A stretch of DNA of 12,997 nucleotides from Oscillospiraceae bacterium (GCA_017378975.1 JAFNXT010000225.1:1-12997); one strand, 5' to 3'. Numbered from the stretch's first letter, positions 1-7,106 are shown. The notes: generated from the sequence alone by a model not told the origin. A program made the numbers and translations.

Positions 1-432
1 CGGCCCACGGAAAGCGTGCCGGTGGTGACCACACCGGGACCTGCGGAGCCTCAGGCGCAGGGGCCGGTATGGCTGTTGCCCCTCCTGAAGGGAGTGCTGA
101 GCTTCCTTTTGTGGACCGGCGGTCTGACCGGACTGGCCGTGGGGCAATGGTATCTGCGGCGGAAGCGCCTTCTGGACCGGATGCGCCGGGGGAAGGTCAA
201 CGCCCAGGCGCTGGCCCGGTATCGGGAGTGCAAGCGTCTGTCCCGGCTCACGGGGATCCCGGTGCCGGACGCGATCGACGCGCTGGGGCAGAAGGCCTGC
301 TTCAGTCAGCATAAGGCCACACCGGAGGAGCTGGCACGGCTGGACGCCACGTTGGCGGAAAGCGTGGGGACCCTGAAGGAGCATAGCCTGTGGCAACGGC
401 TGTACTACCGGCTGGTCTGGGCCGCCTATTGA
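1..432 (+). CDS. C-terminal part of a membrane protein, probably transglutaminase-like (5' end outside window)
   Basis: The reading frame is open from the first base to a TGA at 430-432 (143 codons), so the gene starts upstream of the window. A GTG at 16 could be a start but lacks a ribosome binding site. The visible part has a proline-rich linker, one hydrophobic membrane segment (about residues 23-46, rich in L, G and W), then a basic stretch (YLRRKRLLDRMRRGK) that fits the positive-inside rule for a cytosolic tail of about 90 residues. The tail carries a KACFSQHKATPEEL stretch and ends in RLYYRLVWAAY. From memory, this layout resembles the C-terminal tail of bacterial membrane transglutaminase-like (TgpA/DUF4129-type) proteins. 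No catalytic domain is visible, so function is inferred. It could be another single-pass membrane protein. The gene is followed by its own terminator and is not part of the rnf operon. Confidence 0.5.
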   Translation, partial: RPTESVPVVTTPGPAEPQAQGPVWLLPLLKGVLSFLLWTGGLTGLAVGQWYLRRKRLLDRMRRGKVNAQALARYRECKRLSRLTGIPVPDAIDALGQKACFSQHKATPEELARLDATLAESVGTLKEHSLWQRLYYRLVWAAY

Positions 433-439
433 ATGATAT

Positions 440-481
440 CCGTCCCGTGGGGATCTGCTCCCTGCGGGACGGTCCTTTTTT
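440..481 (+). terminator. Rho-independent terminator after the first gene
   Basis: A perfect 8-bp stem CCGTCCCG (440-447) pairs with CGGGACGG (465-472). The loop contains a further GGG/CCC pairing. It is followed by TCCTTTTTT. It lies 8 bp past the stop codon of the upstream gene and separates it from the rnf promoter. Confidence 0.85.
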
Positions 482-573
482 GTCCTCCTTTGTTGAAATG
501 GGGAAGGGGAGTATCGTTAATTTGTATCGATACGGCGGTACTTTTTGGCGATAGTTTGTGTATTATGCACATT

Positions 574-587
574 TTTGTCTGGACAAA
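574..587. promoter_or_regulatory. Inverted repeat overlapping the rnf -35 box (possible operator)
   Basis: TTTGTC and GACAAA are perfect inverted arms around a 2-bp centre. The right arm covers the -35 hexamer of the rnf promoter, a position where a bound repressor would block RNA polymerase. The cognate regulator is unknown and the arms are short, so this is a candidate only. Confidence 0.35.
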
Positions 588-608
588 CCATCCTGATCGC
601 GGTATAGT
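580..608 (+). promoter_or_regulatory. Sigma-A-type promoter of the rnf operon
   Basis: TGGACA (580-585) and TATAGT (603-608) are separated by exactly 17 bp, giving a predicted start near 615 and a leader of about 33 nt before the rnfC start. The -35 box overlaps a perfect 6-bp inverted repeat (574-587), and further dyads lie at 524-533 and 557-571. No other promoter-like pair of this quality is seen in the 215-bp gap. Confidence 0.7.
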
Positions 609-647
609 ATGCTTATAGAAAACGCAAAAGCGATGAGGTGATCGACG

Positions 648-1979
648 ATGGCATTTTCTTTCTTTGGTGGGATCCATCCGGCGGATCATAAGCAGTTATC
701 CTGCGATGTGCCGATCCGGCGGTTCCCGGAGCCGGACGTGCTGGTGGTGCCCCTGTCCCAGCACATCGGTGCCCCCTGTAAGCCCCTGGTGAAGAAGGGG
801 GATCAGGTGGCCAAGGGGCAGAAGATCGGTGACAACACCGGTCTGTGCGTGCCGGTCCATTCCCCCGTGTCCGGCAAGGTCAAGGCCGTGGAGATGCGGG
901 CCCATACCAGCGGCACGACCATGATGAGCGTGGTGATCGAGAACGACCGTCAGGATACCCCCGATCCCCAGATCCGGAAAAGGAGCCCCGAAGAGGTAGC
1001 GGCCCTGACGCCGGAGGATCTGATCGGGCTGATCCGGGAGGCCGGGATCGTGGGCATGGGCGGCGCGACCTTCCCCACCCATGTGAAGCTGTCCTCCGGT
1101 CTTGGGAAGGTGGATACGATCATCATCAACGCCGGAGAATGTGAGCCCTACATCACCGCCGATGACCGGCTGTGCCGGGAATTCCCGGAGGCTGTGATCG
1201 CAGGTGTCAAGATCGTCATGAAGATCCTGGGGCTGTCCACGGCCTGTATCGCTTTGGAGGACAACAAGCCTCAGGCGGCACGGGCGTTGCGGGCGTTCCT
1301 CGCCCCCGAAGACGGGATCACGGTCCGTACGCTCCCCTCCAGATATCCGCAGGGCGCGGAGAAGCAGCTGATCTATGCGGTCACCGGGCGGCAGGTGCCC
1401 TCCGGTGGGCTCCCGGCGGCGGTGGGCTGTGCGGTGTTCAACGCCGCCACCTGTAAGGCGATCCATGACGCGGTCTGGGAGGGCGTGCCGCTGATCGAGC
1501 GGATCGTCACGGTGTCCGGCAACATCGTCATGGCACCGAAGAACCTGATCGTGCCCATCGGTACCAGCTTCAACGATCTGCTCGAAGCGGTGGGACACTC
1601 TGAGAACCCCTACAAGGTGATCTCCGGCGGCCCCATGATGGGCGTGACCCAGTATGACCTGTCGGTGCCTACCACCAAGGGCACCAATGCCGTCACGATC
1701 CTGGGACACAAGCATCAGTATCTGGTGGAGCATCCCCAATGCATCCGGTGCGGCCGGTGCATCGATGCCTGCCCCATGAAGCTGATGCCGGTGCTGATGT
1801 ACAAGTCCTTGCAGTCCGGTGACGTGGAGAACATGAAGTCGGTCCATATGATGGACTGCATCGAGTGCGGTTGCTGTGCCTATACCTGTCCGGCCTGCCT
1901 GCCGCTGGTGCTGGGCTTCCGGTCCGGCAAGCAGAGGATCCGGGATCATGCCGCCGCGGCGGCTTCCAAAAAGCTGTAA
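648..1979 (+). CDS. rnfC: Rnf complex subunit C (NADH-binding, FeS flavoprotein)
   Basis: RnfC is the peripheral cytosolic subunit of the ferredoxin:NAD+ oxidoreductase; it binds NAD(H) and FMN and exchanges electrons with RnfB. The 443-residue protein opens with FSFFGGIHPADHK and a biotinyl-lipoyl-like barrel (about 35-85, with GLCVPVHSPVSGKV). The Complex I 51-kDa-like domain follows, with the glycine-rich loop GMGGATFPTHVKL near residue 136. Two four-cysteine cluster motifs stand near the C-terminus: C365/C368/C371/C375 and C404/C407/C410/C414. The length suits the short clostridial form and lacks the long alanine-rich tail of gammaproteobacterial RnfC. ATG at 648 has GAGGTG 7 bp upstream. 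It is first in a six-gene operon and is separated from rnfD by 12 bp. Confidence 0.97.
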   Translation: MAFSFFGGIHPADHKQLSCDVPIRRFPEPDVLVVPLSQHIGAPCKPLVKKGDQVAKGQKIGDNTGLCVPVHSPVSGKVKAVEMRAHTSGTTMMSVVIENDRQDTPDPQIRKRSPEEVAALTPEDLIGLIREAGIVGMGGATFPTHVKLSSGLGKVDTIIINAGECEPYITADDRLCREFPEAVIAGVKIVMKILGLSTACIALEDNKPQAARALRAFLAPEDGITVRTLPSRYPQGAEKQLIYAVTGRQVPSGGLPAAVGCAVFNAATCKAIHDAVWEGVPLIERIVTVSGNIVMAPKNLIVPIGTSFNDLLEAVGHSENPYKVISGGPMMGVTQYDLSVPTTKGTNAVTILGHKHQYLVEHPQCIRCGRCIDACPMKLMPVLMYKSLQSGDVENMKSVHMMDCIECGCCAYTCPACLPLVLGFRSGKQRIRDHAAAAASKKL

Positions 1980-1991
1980 GGAGGTGGAGAG

Positions 1992-2993
1992 ATGGCCCAT
2001 CAAATGAAATACTTCTATGAGCTGACGATCTCCAGCTCCCCCCATATCCACTCCAAAGCCACCACCCGGACGATCATGCGTGACGTGTTGATCGCGCTCC
2101 TGCCGGCGTTGGCAGGCGCGGTGTATTTCTTCGGTCCCCGGGCGCTGGTGGTGACGCTGATCTCTGTGGCGGCCTGTGTGCTCTTCGAGTGGGGCTGGAG
2201 CAGGCTGTTGAAGCGGCCGGACAAGACCTACGATCTGTCCGCCGTGGTCACGGGCGTTTTGCTGGCCTTCGTCTGTCCGCCGACCATCCCTTACTGGATG
2301 ATCGTGATCGGCGACTTCTTCGCGATCATCGTGGTGAAGATGCTCTTCGGTGGCATCGGTCACAATGTGGTGAACCCTGCTTTGGCAGGTCGGGCCTTCC
2401 TGTTCAGTTGGCCCGTGGCCATGTCCACTTGGGTGAAGGCGGGCTGGGAGAATGCCGCTCCGGTCTTCCCGGATGTGGACGTGGTGACGGCGGCCACTCC
2501 GCTGGCGGCCATGCATCAGGGACAGCTCCCGGAGGAAGGGCTCCTGGATCTGTTCCTTGGCAATGTGGGGGGCTGTATCGGTGAGACCTCCGCACTGCTC
2601 CTGCTGGTGGGCTTCGCCTACCTGCTGATCCGGAAGGTGATCTCTCCCCGGATCCCGCTGGCGTATCTTGGCACCGTGGCGGTGCTGGCGTTCCTGTTCC
2701 CCATGGGCAATGACAGGCTCCTGTGGACCGGCTGTCAGCTTTTGGGCGGCGGCCTGATCCTGGGCGCGGTGTTCATGGCCACGGACTATGTGACCTCCCC
2801 GGTGACCAAGCTGGGGCAGGTGGTCTACGGCGTGGGCTGTGGTGTTTTGACGGTCCTGATCCGCTATTTCGGCGGCTACAACGAAGGTGTCAGCTACGCG
2901 ATCCTGGTCATGAACTGCTGTGTGGTCCTGCTGGACCGGATCGGCAGACCCACCAAATTCGGCGCGCCGAAAAAGGAGGGGAAGAAGGTATGA
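1992..2993 (+). CDS. rnfD: Rnf complex subunit D (membrane flavoprotein)
   Basis: RnfD is an integral membrane subunit homologous to NqrB that takes part in the redox-coupled ion translocation path and carries a covalently bound FMN. The 333-residue protein has a short cytosolic start (MKYFYELTISSSPHIHSK) and multiple hydrophobic helices. It also has a hallmark segment GHNVVNPALAGRAFLF after the fourth or so helix. The predicted phosphoester-FMN site is T169 in VVTAATPLAAM; the family consensus is S/T-G-A-T, so the glycine position is alanine here. Spacing to rnfC is 12 bp, and the AAGGAGG ribosome binding site (1978-1984) overlaps the rnfC stop codon. The stop codon overlaps the rnfG start (ATGA), which suggests translational coupling. 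Confidence 0.97.
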   Translation: MAHQMKYFYELTISSSPHIHSKATTRTIMRDVLIALLPALAGAVYFFGPRALVVTLISVAACVLFEWGWSRLLKRPDKTYDLSAVVTGVLLAFVCPPTIPYWMIVIGDFFAIIVVKMLFGGIGHNVVNPALAGRAFLFSWPVAMSTWVKAGWENAAPVFPDVDVVTAATPLAAMHQGQLPEEGLLDLFLGNVGGCIGETSALLLLVGFAYLLIRKVISPRIPLAYLGTVAVLAFLFPMGNDRLLWTGCQLLGGGLILGAVFMATDYVTSPVTKLGQVVYGVGCGVLTVLIRYFGGYNEGVSYAILVMNCCVVLLDRIGRPTKFGAPKKEGKKV

Positions 2994-3547
2994 AAAAACA
3001 GTCAGGCATCCTCTATATCCTGCGGCTGTCCCTGACGTTGCTGGTCATCACCTCGGTGGTGGCGGCATTGCTGGCAGGGGTCAACGGCATCACCGCGCCG
3101 CTGATCGCCGCGGCGGATGAAGCCAAGACCCAGCAGGCGATCGGGGAAGTCCTTCCCGGCGGCGGTCAGCCTGTAGCCTTCACCGATGAGACCGGCCTTG
3201 TGAAGCAGGTCTACGGCTCTGATATCGGCTACGCTGTACAGGTGGCCCCCTCCGGCTTCGACGGAGAGATCTCCATGATGGTGGGCATCGATAAGACCGG
3301 CAAGGTGCTGGGCATCTCCATCATCGCCCACACGGAGACCGCCGGTCTTGGCGCGGTGGCAGCGGCGGACAATACCAAAGGACAGGCCTTCCGGGGACAG
3401 TTCATCGGTATGAGCGGTGACCTTGCCGTCAGCAAGGACGGCGGTGACGTGGATGCCATCACAGGTGCCACCATCACCTCCCGTGCCGTCACCGACGGCA
3501 TCAATGCCGCGCTGCGCTGTGTGGAAGCCATGGGGCAAGGAGGCTGA
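2990..3547 (+). CDS. rnfG: Rnf complex subunit G (covalent FMN carrier)
   Basis: RnfG is anchored by one N-terminal membrane helix (about residues 7-33) with an FMN-binding domain exposed outside the membrane, and it passes electrons within the Rnf complex. The 185-residue protein contains the flavinylation motif DAITGATITS with acceptor T161, a match to the S/T-G-A-T consensus recognised by the flavin transferase ApbE. A typical FMN_bind segment (HTETAGLGAV) lies upstream. The start ATG at 2990 overlaps the rnfD stop by 4 bp and follows AAGGAGGGG. The frame stays open upstream to 2723 inside rnfD, but that extension is out-of-frame read-through of rnfD and has no place in the family. No apbE gene is in the window, so it must be supplied from elsewhere. 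Confidence 0.97.
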   Translation: MKKQSGILYILRLSLTLLVITSVVAALLAGVNGITAPLIAAADEAKTQQAIGEVLPGGGQPVAFTDETGLVKQVYGSDIGYAVQVAPSGFDGEISMMVGIDKTGKVLGISIIAHTETAGLGAVAAADNTKGQAFRGQFIGMSGDLAVSKDGGDVDAITGATITSRAVTDGINAALRCVEAMGQGG

Positions 3548-3550
3548 GTC

Positions 3551-4195
3551 ATGGATATCAAGAAACAACTCAAAGAAGGGCTTCTGACCAAGAACCCGGT
3601 GCTGGTGCAGCTTTTGGGTATGTGCTCTACCCTCGCGATCTCCACCAGCCTGTTCAACGGTCTGGGCATGGGCATCGCGGTGACGATCATCCTGATCTGC
3701 TCCAACGTGCTGATCTCGGCCCTCCGGAAGGTGATCCCCTCTCAGATCCGGATCGCGGCGTACATCGTGATCATCGCGGGCTTCGTGACGGTGGTGGACC
3801 TTTTATTGCAGGCCTTCCTGCCGGAGCTGTCGGAAAGTCTGGGCGTGTTCATCCCTCTGATCGTGGTCAATTGCATCATTTTGGGCCGGGCGGAGGCTTT
3901 CGCTTCCAAAAACGGCGTGGTGGCCTCCTTGCTGGACGGCCTGTTCCAGGGCATCGGCTATACGCTGGCGCTGGTGATCGTGTGTGTGATCCGGGAGCTT
4001 CTGGGCGCCGGTACCTTCGGTGGCGGCCTTCTGAACGGCGGCGAGGGCATCCGGATCATCCCGGAGGGATATCCTGCCATGCAACTGGTGATGCCCGTGG
4101 GTGGATTTTTGGTGCTGGGCTTCGTGATCGCGGGCTCCCAGTTCCTCATGAAGAAGCTGGAGACCAGAAAAATGGATAAGGAGGCGGCGAAGTGA
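3551..4195 (+). CDS. rnfE: Rnf complex subunit E (ion-translocating membrane subunit)
   Basis: RnfE is a six-helix integral membrane protein homologous to NqrD; with RnfA it forms an antiparallel pair that holds a membrane-embedded [2Fe-2S] cluster and supports ion transfer. The 214-residue protein has the expected cysteines C25 (LLGMCSTLAIS) and C108 (LIVVNCIILGRAEAFA), each within a membrane segment. It ends in a short charged cytosolic tail (KKLETRKMDKEAAK). ATG at 3551 follows AAGGAGG (3538-3544), 3 bp after the rnfG stop. The stop codon overlaps the next start (TGATG). It is similar to RnfA in fold; the order in the operon and the ILGRAEAFA segment identify this one as E. Confidence 0.97.
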   Translation: MDIKKQLKEGLLTKNPVLVQLLGMCSTLAISTSLFNGLGMGIAVTIILICSNVLISALRKVIPSQIRIAAYIVIIAGFVTVVDLLLQAFLPELSESLGVFIPLIVVNCIILGRAEAFASKNGVVASLLDGLFQGIGYTLALVIVCVIRELLGAGTFGGGLLNGGEGIRIIPEGYPAMQLVMPVGGFLVLGFVIAGSQFLMKKLETRKMDKEAAK

Positions 4196-4788
4196 TGGAA
4201 GAACTGTCTATGCAGGCCCTGTTGGGGATCTTGATCAGCGCCCTCCTGTCGGAGAATTTCATACTGGTGAAGTTTTACGGTATCTGCCCCTTCATGGGCG
4301 TGTCCAAGAAGATCGATACCGCCCTCGGTATGGGCATGGCGGTGACCTTCGTCATGGCGTTGGCTTCCGCCGCCTGCTATGGCGTGGATCTGCTTCTGAA
4401 GGCCCTGTCCCTGCAGTATATGCAGACGGTGGTGTTCATCCTCGTGATCGCTTCGATCGTGCAGGTGGTGGAGATGTTCCTGAAGAAGGCCGTGCCTGCC
4501 CTGTACAAGGCGCTGGGCGTGTTCCTGCCCCTGATCACCACCAACTGCGCCGTGCTGGGCGTGGTGCTGGTGAACGTGCAGGAGGGCTACGGATTCCTGG
4601 CTTCGGTGGTCAACGGCGCCGCCGGCGGTCTGGGCTTCACGCTGGCGATCGTGCTCTTCGCTTCCGTCCGGGAGCGGGTGGATAAGGCGGATTGTCCCGA
4701 GTGCTTCAAGGGGTTCCCGATCGCGCTGATCACGGCGGGCCTGTTGGCGCTGGCCTTCACGGGCTTCTCGGGTCTCAAGATCTTTTAA
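4195..4788 (+). CDS. rnfA: Rnf complex subunit A (ion-translocating membrane subunit)
   Basis: RnfA is the inverted-topology partner of RnfE, homologous to NqrE. The protein is 197 residues with six hydrophobic segments. The signature FYGICPFMGVSKK carries C31 and LPLITTNCAVLGV carries C118, the two cysteines expected to bind the [2Fe-2S] cluster shared with RnfE. The start is uncertain by one codon. GTG at 4192 lies 7 bp from AAGGAGG (4178-4184) and ATG at 4195 lies 10 bp from it; I chose ATG because it overlaps the rnfE stop as TGATG. A GTG start would add only one residue. A gap of 12 bp leads to rnfB. Confidence 0.96.
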   Translation: MEELSMQALLGILISALLSENFILVKFYGICPFMGVSKKIDTALGMGMAVTFVMALASAACYGVDLLLKALSLQYMQTVVFILVIASIVQVVEMFLKKAVPALYKALGVFLPLITTNCAVLGVVLVNVQEGYGFLASVVNGAAGGLGFTLAIVLFASVRERVDKADCPECFKGFPIALITAGLLALAFTGFSGLKIF

Positions 4789-4800
4789 GGGGGTGGGTCT

Positions 4801-5634
4801 ATGGATATCCTCATCGCAGTCGGTGTTTTGGGCGGTCTGGGACTGGGCTTCGGTCTGATCCTGGGGCTTGCCTCCAAGGTCTTCCATGTGGAGACGGACC
4901 CACGGCTGGATCAGCTCAATGAATGTCTGCCCGGTGCCAACTGCGGCGGCTGTGGTTACGCCGGTTGCGGCGGTTACGCCGAAGCGGTATTGACTGGGGA
5001 AGCTCCCATCGGCCTGTGTAACTCCGGCGGTAACGAATGCGCGCAGACCATGGCGAGGATCATGGGCGTGGAGGCCGGAGAGGTCACACGGAAGGTGGCA
5101 CTGGTCCGATGCTCCGGTGAGAAGCATTACGACAAGGACGGGAATCTGACCTCCGGTGCCCGGGTCAAGGCGAAATACGAGGGCTTCAAGGATTGTTTGT
5201 CCGCCTCCAAGGTCGGCGGCAGTGGTCCTTTGTCCTGTAAATTCGGGTGTCTGGGCTTCGGCTCTTGCGTCAAGGTCTGTAAGTATGACGCGATCTCCAT
5301 CGTGAGCGGGATCGCCAAGGTCAACGAGGACCGGTGCGTGGGCTGTATGAGCTGTGCCAAAGTCTGTCCCCGGGGACTGATCGTGCCGGTGGAGCCCAAG
5401 CGGAACGTGGTGATCGCCTGCGCGTCCCTTGCCAAAGGTGCCGTCACCACCCGTGGATGCACCATCGGTTGCATCGGCTGTGGCCTGTGCAAGAAGATCT
5501 GCCCGCAGGAGGCGATCACCATCGAAAAGAATCTGGCAGTGATCGATTACAGCAAATGCGACAACTGCGGTCTGTGCGCCACGGTCTGTCCCAAGAAGCT
5601 GATCAAGGACTCCAAGGTGGAAGAGCTGGAATGA
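4801..5634 (+). CDS. rnfB: Rnf complex subunit B (polyferredoxin electron entry subunit)
   Basis: RnfB is the membrane-anchored polyferredoxin that accepts electrons from reduced ferredoxin. The 277-residue protein has one N-terminal membrane helix (about 3-25). A 4Fe-4S domain follows with the pattern C48-x2-C51-x4-C56-x16-C73. The ferredoxin-like part has four cysteine groups: C146/C150/C156/C160, C179/C182/C185/C189, C224/C227/C230/C234 (with an additional C220), and C253/C256/C259/C263. That supports about five [4Fe-4S] clusters, in line with clostridial RnfB, which is longer and more cluster-rich than the gammaproteobacterial protein. The first ferredoxin group ends in VCKYDAI, with lysine where proline usually follows. 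The ribosome binding site is AAGGGGGTG, just after the rnfA stop. It is the last gene of the operon. Confidence 0.97.
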   Translation: MDILIAVGVLGGLGLGFGLILGLASKVFHVETDPRLDQLNECLPGANCGGCGYAGCGGYAEAVLTGEAPIGLCNSGGNECAQTMARIMGVEAGEVTRKVALVRCSGEKHYDKDGNLTSGARVKAKYEGFKDCLSASKVGGSGPLSCKFGCLGFGSCVKVCKYDAISIVSGIAKVNEDRCVGCMSCAKVCPRGLIVPVEPKRNVVIACASLAKGAVTTRGCTIGCIGCGLCKKICPQEAITIEKNLAVIDYSKCDNCGLCATVCPKKLIKDSKVEELE

Positions 5635-5640
5635 TACTGA

Positions 5641-5668
5641 CAGGGACCGGCGGGGACGCCGGTCCCTG
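5641..5668. other. Strong hairpin downstream of rnfB
   Basis: A perfect 11-bp inverted repeat: CAGGGACCGGC (5641-5651) and GCCGGTCCCTG (5658-5668) around a 6-nt loop, starting 6 bp after the rnfB stop. It is followed by TAAAAAAG, not by a U-run, so it is not a standard terminator. It may protect the 3' end of the long rnf mRNA from exonucleases or act with the next hairpin. Confidence 0.6.
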
Positions 5669-5669
5669 T

Positions 5670-5725
5670 AAAAAAGTCAGCGCGAGGAGACCCCGATGGG
5701 GCTTCCTCGCGCTGACAGGCTTTTT
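5670..5725. terminator. Bidirectional terminator between convergent rnf operon and serA
   Basis: A perfect 13-bp stem GTCAGCGCGAGGA (5676-5688) pairs with TCCTCGCGCTGAC (5704-5716), and the loop has a nested CCCC/GGGG pairing. On the minus strand the stem is followed directly by TTTTTT (complement of 5670-5675), a classical terminator for serA. On the plus strand it is followed by AGGCTTTTT, so it can also stop transcription from rnf. Confidence 0.9.
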
Positions 5726-5739
5726 CGCCTTGTTTTCAG

Positions 5740-6906
5740 TTAGTTGCGGATCACACGGATGCGGAGGACACCGTCGATCAGCTTCAGGTGCTCCACGGCG
5801 GCATCGGATACGTGGGTATCGATGTCGAGCATGGTGTAGGCGTACTCGCCCTTACTGCGGTTGACCATGTCGGAGATGTTGATCCCCTCGGCGGCCACGG
5901 TGGAGGTGAAGCGGCTGAGCAGGTTGGGGATGTTCCGGTGCAGGATGGTGATACGGGCGGCCTTGGTGCAAACGCCCATGTCGCAGTTGGGGAAGTTGAC
6001 GGAGTTGCGGATGTTGCCGTTCTCCAGATAATCCATCATCTGCTTCACTGCCATCTTGGCGCAGTTGTCCTCAGACTCCTCGGTGGAAGCGCCCAGATGG
6101 GGGATCGCCACCACGCCGGGCATACCGGCGGTGCGGTCGTTGGGGAAGTCGGTGATGTAACGGCGGACCTTGCCGGACTTCAGGGCCTCTTCCATGGCAT
6201 CGTCATCCACCAGCAGATCACGGGCGAAGTTCAGGATGATCACGCCGTCCTTCATCATGGCGATGGTCTCGGCGTTGATCATCTTCCGGGTGTCGTCCAG
6301 CAGAGGGGTATGTACGGAGATGATGTCACAGGTGGAGAAGATGTCCTCCCGGTTCTTCACACGGATGATATCGCTGTCCAGATGCCATGCGGCATCGATG
6401 GAGATGAAGGGGTCACAGCCGTAGACCTCCATGCCCAGCTTCACGGCGTTGTTGGCCAGAGGGCCACCGATGGCGCCCAGACCGATCACACCCAGCTTCT
6501 TGCCACGGATCTCATGACCGGCGAATTTGGACTTGCCCTTCTCCACCTTTTTGGCCACGTCGCCCTCGTCCTTGATGGTCTGGACCCACTGGATGCCGCC
6601 GATCACGTCACGGGCGCCCAGAAGCATGCCGCACATGGCCAGCTCCACCACGCCGTTGGCGTTGGCACCGGGGGTGTTGAACACCACGATGCCCTGATCG
6701 GCGCACTTGGTCAGGGGGATGTTGTTGACACCGGCACCGGCACGGGCCACGGCCAGCAGCTTGGCAGGCAGCTCCATCTCATGCATCTGAGCGGAGCGGA
6801 CCATGATGGCATCGGCGGTGTCGAGGCTTTCGGCGGTCTTGTAATCCTCGGTCCAAAGGTCGGTGCCCTTGGTGGAGATGGGGTTGAGGTAATGTACGTT
6901 GAACAT
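5740..6906 (-). CDS. serA: D-3-phosphoglycerate dehydrogenase, short form with ACT domain
   Basis: SerA oxidises 3-phosphoglycerate to 3-phosphohydroxypyruvate with NAD+, the first step of serine synthesis in the cytosol. The 388-residue protein has a split substrate-binding domain (about 1-95 and 280-305). The Rossmann domain has GLGAIGG (G142, G144, G147). The catalytic arginine is R229 in NFARDLLVD and the catalytic histidine is H270 in IPHLGASTEESEDN. A C-terminal ACT domain (about 318-388) suggests feedback control by serine. The usual catalytic glutamate position reads TDFPND, so D257 may stand in for it. This fits the shorter clostridial 'phosphoglycerate dehydrogenase family' branch. 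Other D-2-hydroxyacid dehydrogenase activity is possible, but the ACT domain favours SerA. The start ATG follows AGAGGA. No serC or serB lies next to it. Confidence 0.9.
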   Translation of the reverse strand: MFNVHYLNPISTKGTDLWTEDYKTAESLDTADAIMVRSAQMHEMELPAKLLAVARAGAGVNNIPLTKCADQGIVVFNTPGANANGVVELAMCGMLLGARDVIGGIQWVQTIKDEGDVAKKVEKGKSKFAGHEIRGKKLGVIGLGAIGGPLANNAVKLGMEVYGCDPFISIDAAWHLDSDIIRVKNREDIFSTCDIISVHTPLLDDTRKMINAETIAMMKDGVIILNFARDLLVDDDAMEEALKSGKVRRYITDFPNDRTAGMPGVVAIPHLGASTEESEDNCAKMAVKQMMDYLENGNIRNSVNFPNCDMGVCTKAARITILHRNIPNLLSRFTSTVAAEGINISDMVNRSKGEYAYTMLDIDTHVSDAAVEHLKLIDGVLRIRVIRN

Positions 6907-6994
6907 GGGGAGCGTCCTCTTTTCGTCGGTATTTCGCCCGGTGTCGGCCGTATAGATCCATTCGTCCGCTGAGGGCGATCATGCTAGTGGCCCG

Positions 6995-7023
6995 ATTATA
7001 TACCATTTGAACAAAAAATGCAA
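6995..7023 (-). promoter_or_regulatory. Sigma-A-type promoter of serA
   Basis: On the minus strand, TTGCAT (complement of 7018-7023) and a perfect TATAAT (complement of 6995-7000) are separated by 17 bp. The predicted start near 6988 gives a leader of about 80 nt before the serA ATG at 6906. No riboswitch or T-box features were recognised in that leader. Confidence 0.75.
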
Positions 7024-7027
7024 CCCT

Positions 7028-7056
7028 ATTTTGTGCGAATTACAAAATAAATTCGC
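7028..7056. repeat. Two interlocked inverted repeats upstream of the serA promoter
   Basis: ATTTTGT (7028-7034) is inverted as ACAAAAT (7042-7048), and GCGAATT (7035-7041) is inverted as AATTCGC (7050-7056). Both pairs are perfect over 7 bp and they interleave as A-B-A'-B'. The element lies 5 bp upstream of the serA -35 box and about 50 bp upstream of the proC promoter, outside either predicted transcript, so a protein-binding role is more likely than an RNA structure. Confidence 0.6.
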
Positions 7057-7106
7057 CGCTGGACGATATTTGTCCGCCGTGGCCGGAAAAAATGTCCCCA
7101 GACCCC

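Noticed and set aside
696..2516. Long open frame on the minus strand over rnfC and rnfD
   Set aside because: Rich in H, G, D and R with no recognisable domain; it is the antisense shadow of GC-rich rnf genes, whose products are unmistakable.
3958..5127. Long minus-strand open frame across rnfE, rnfA and rnfB
   Set aside because: Composition is dominated by H, Q and D, it has no ribosome binding site, and it crosses three well-supported genes.
6907..6988. Riboswitch or T-box in the serA leader
   Set aside because: The predicted leader is only about 80 nt, with no T-box sequence, specifier hairpin or terminator/antiterminator pair recognised.
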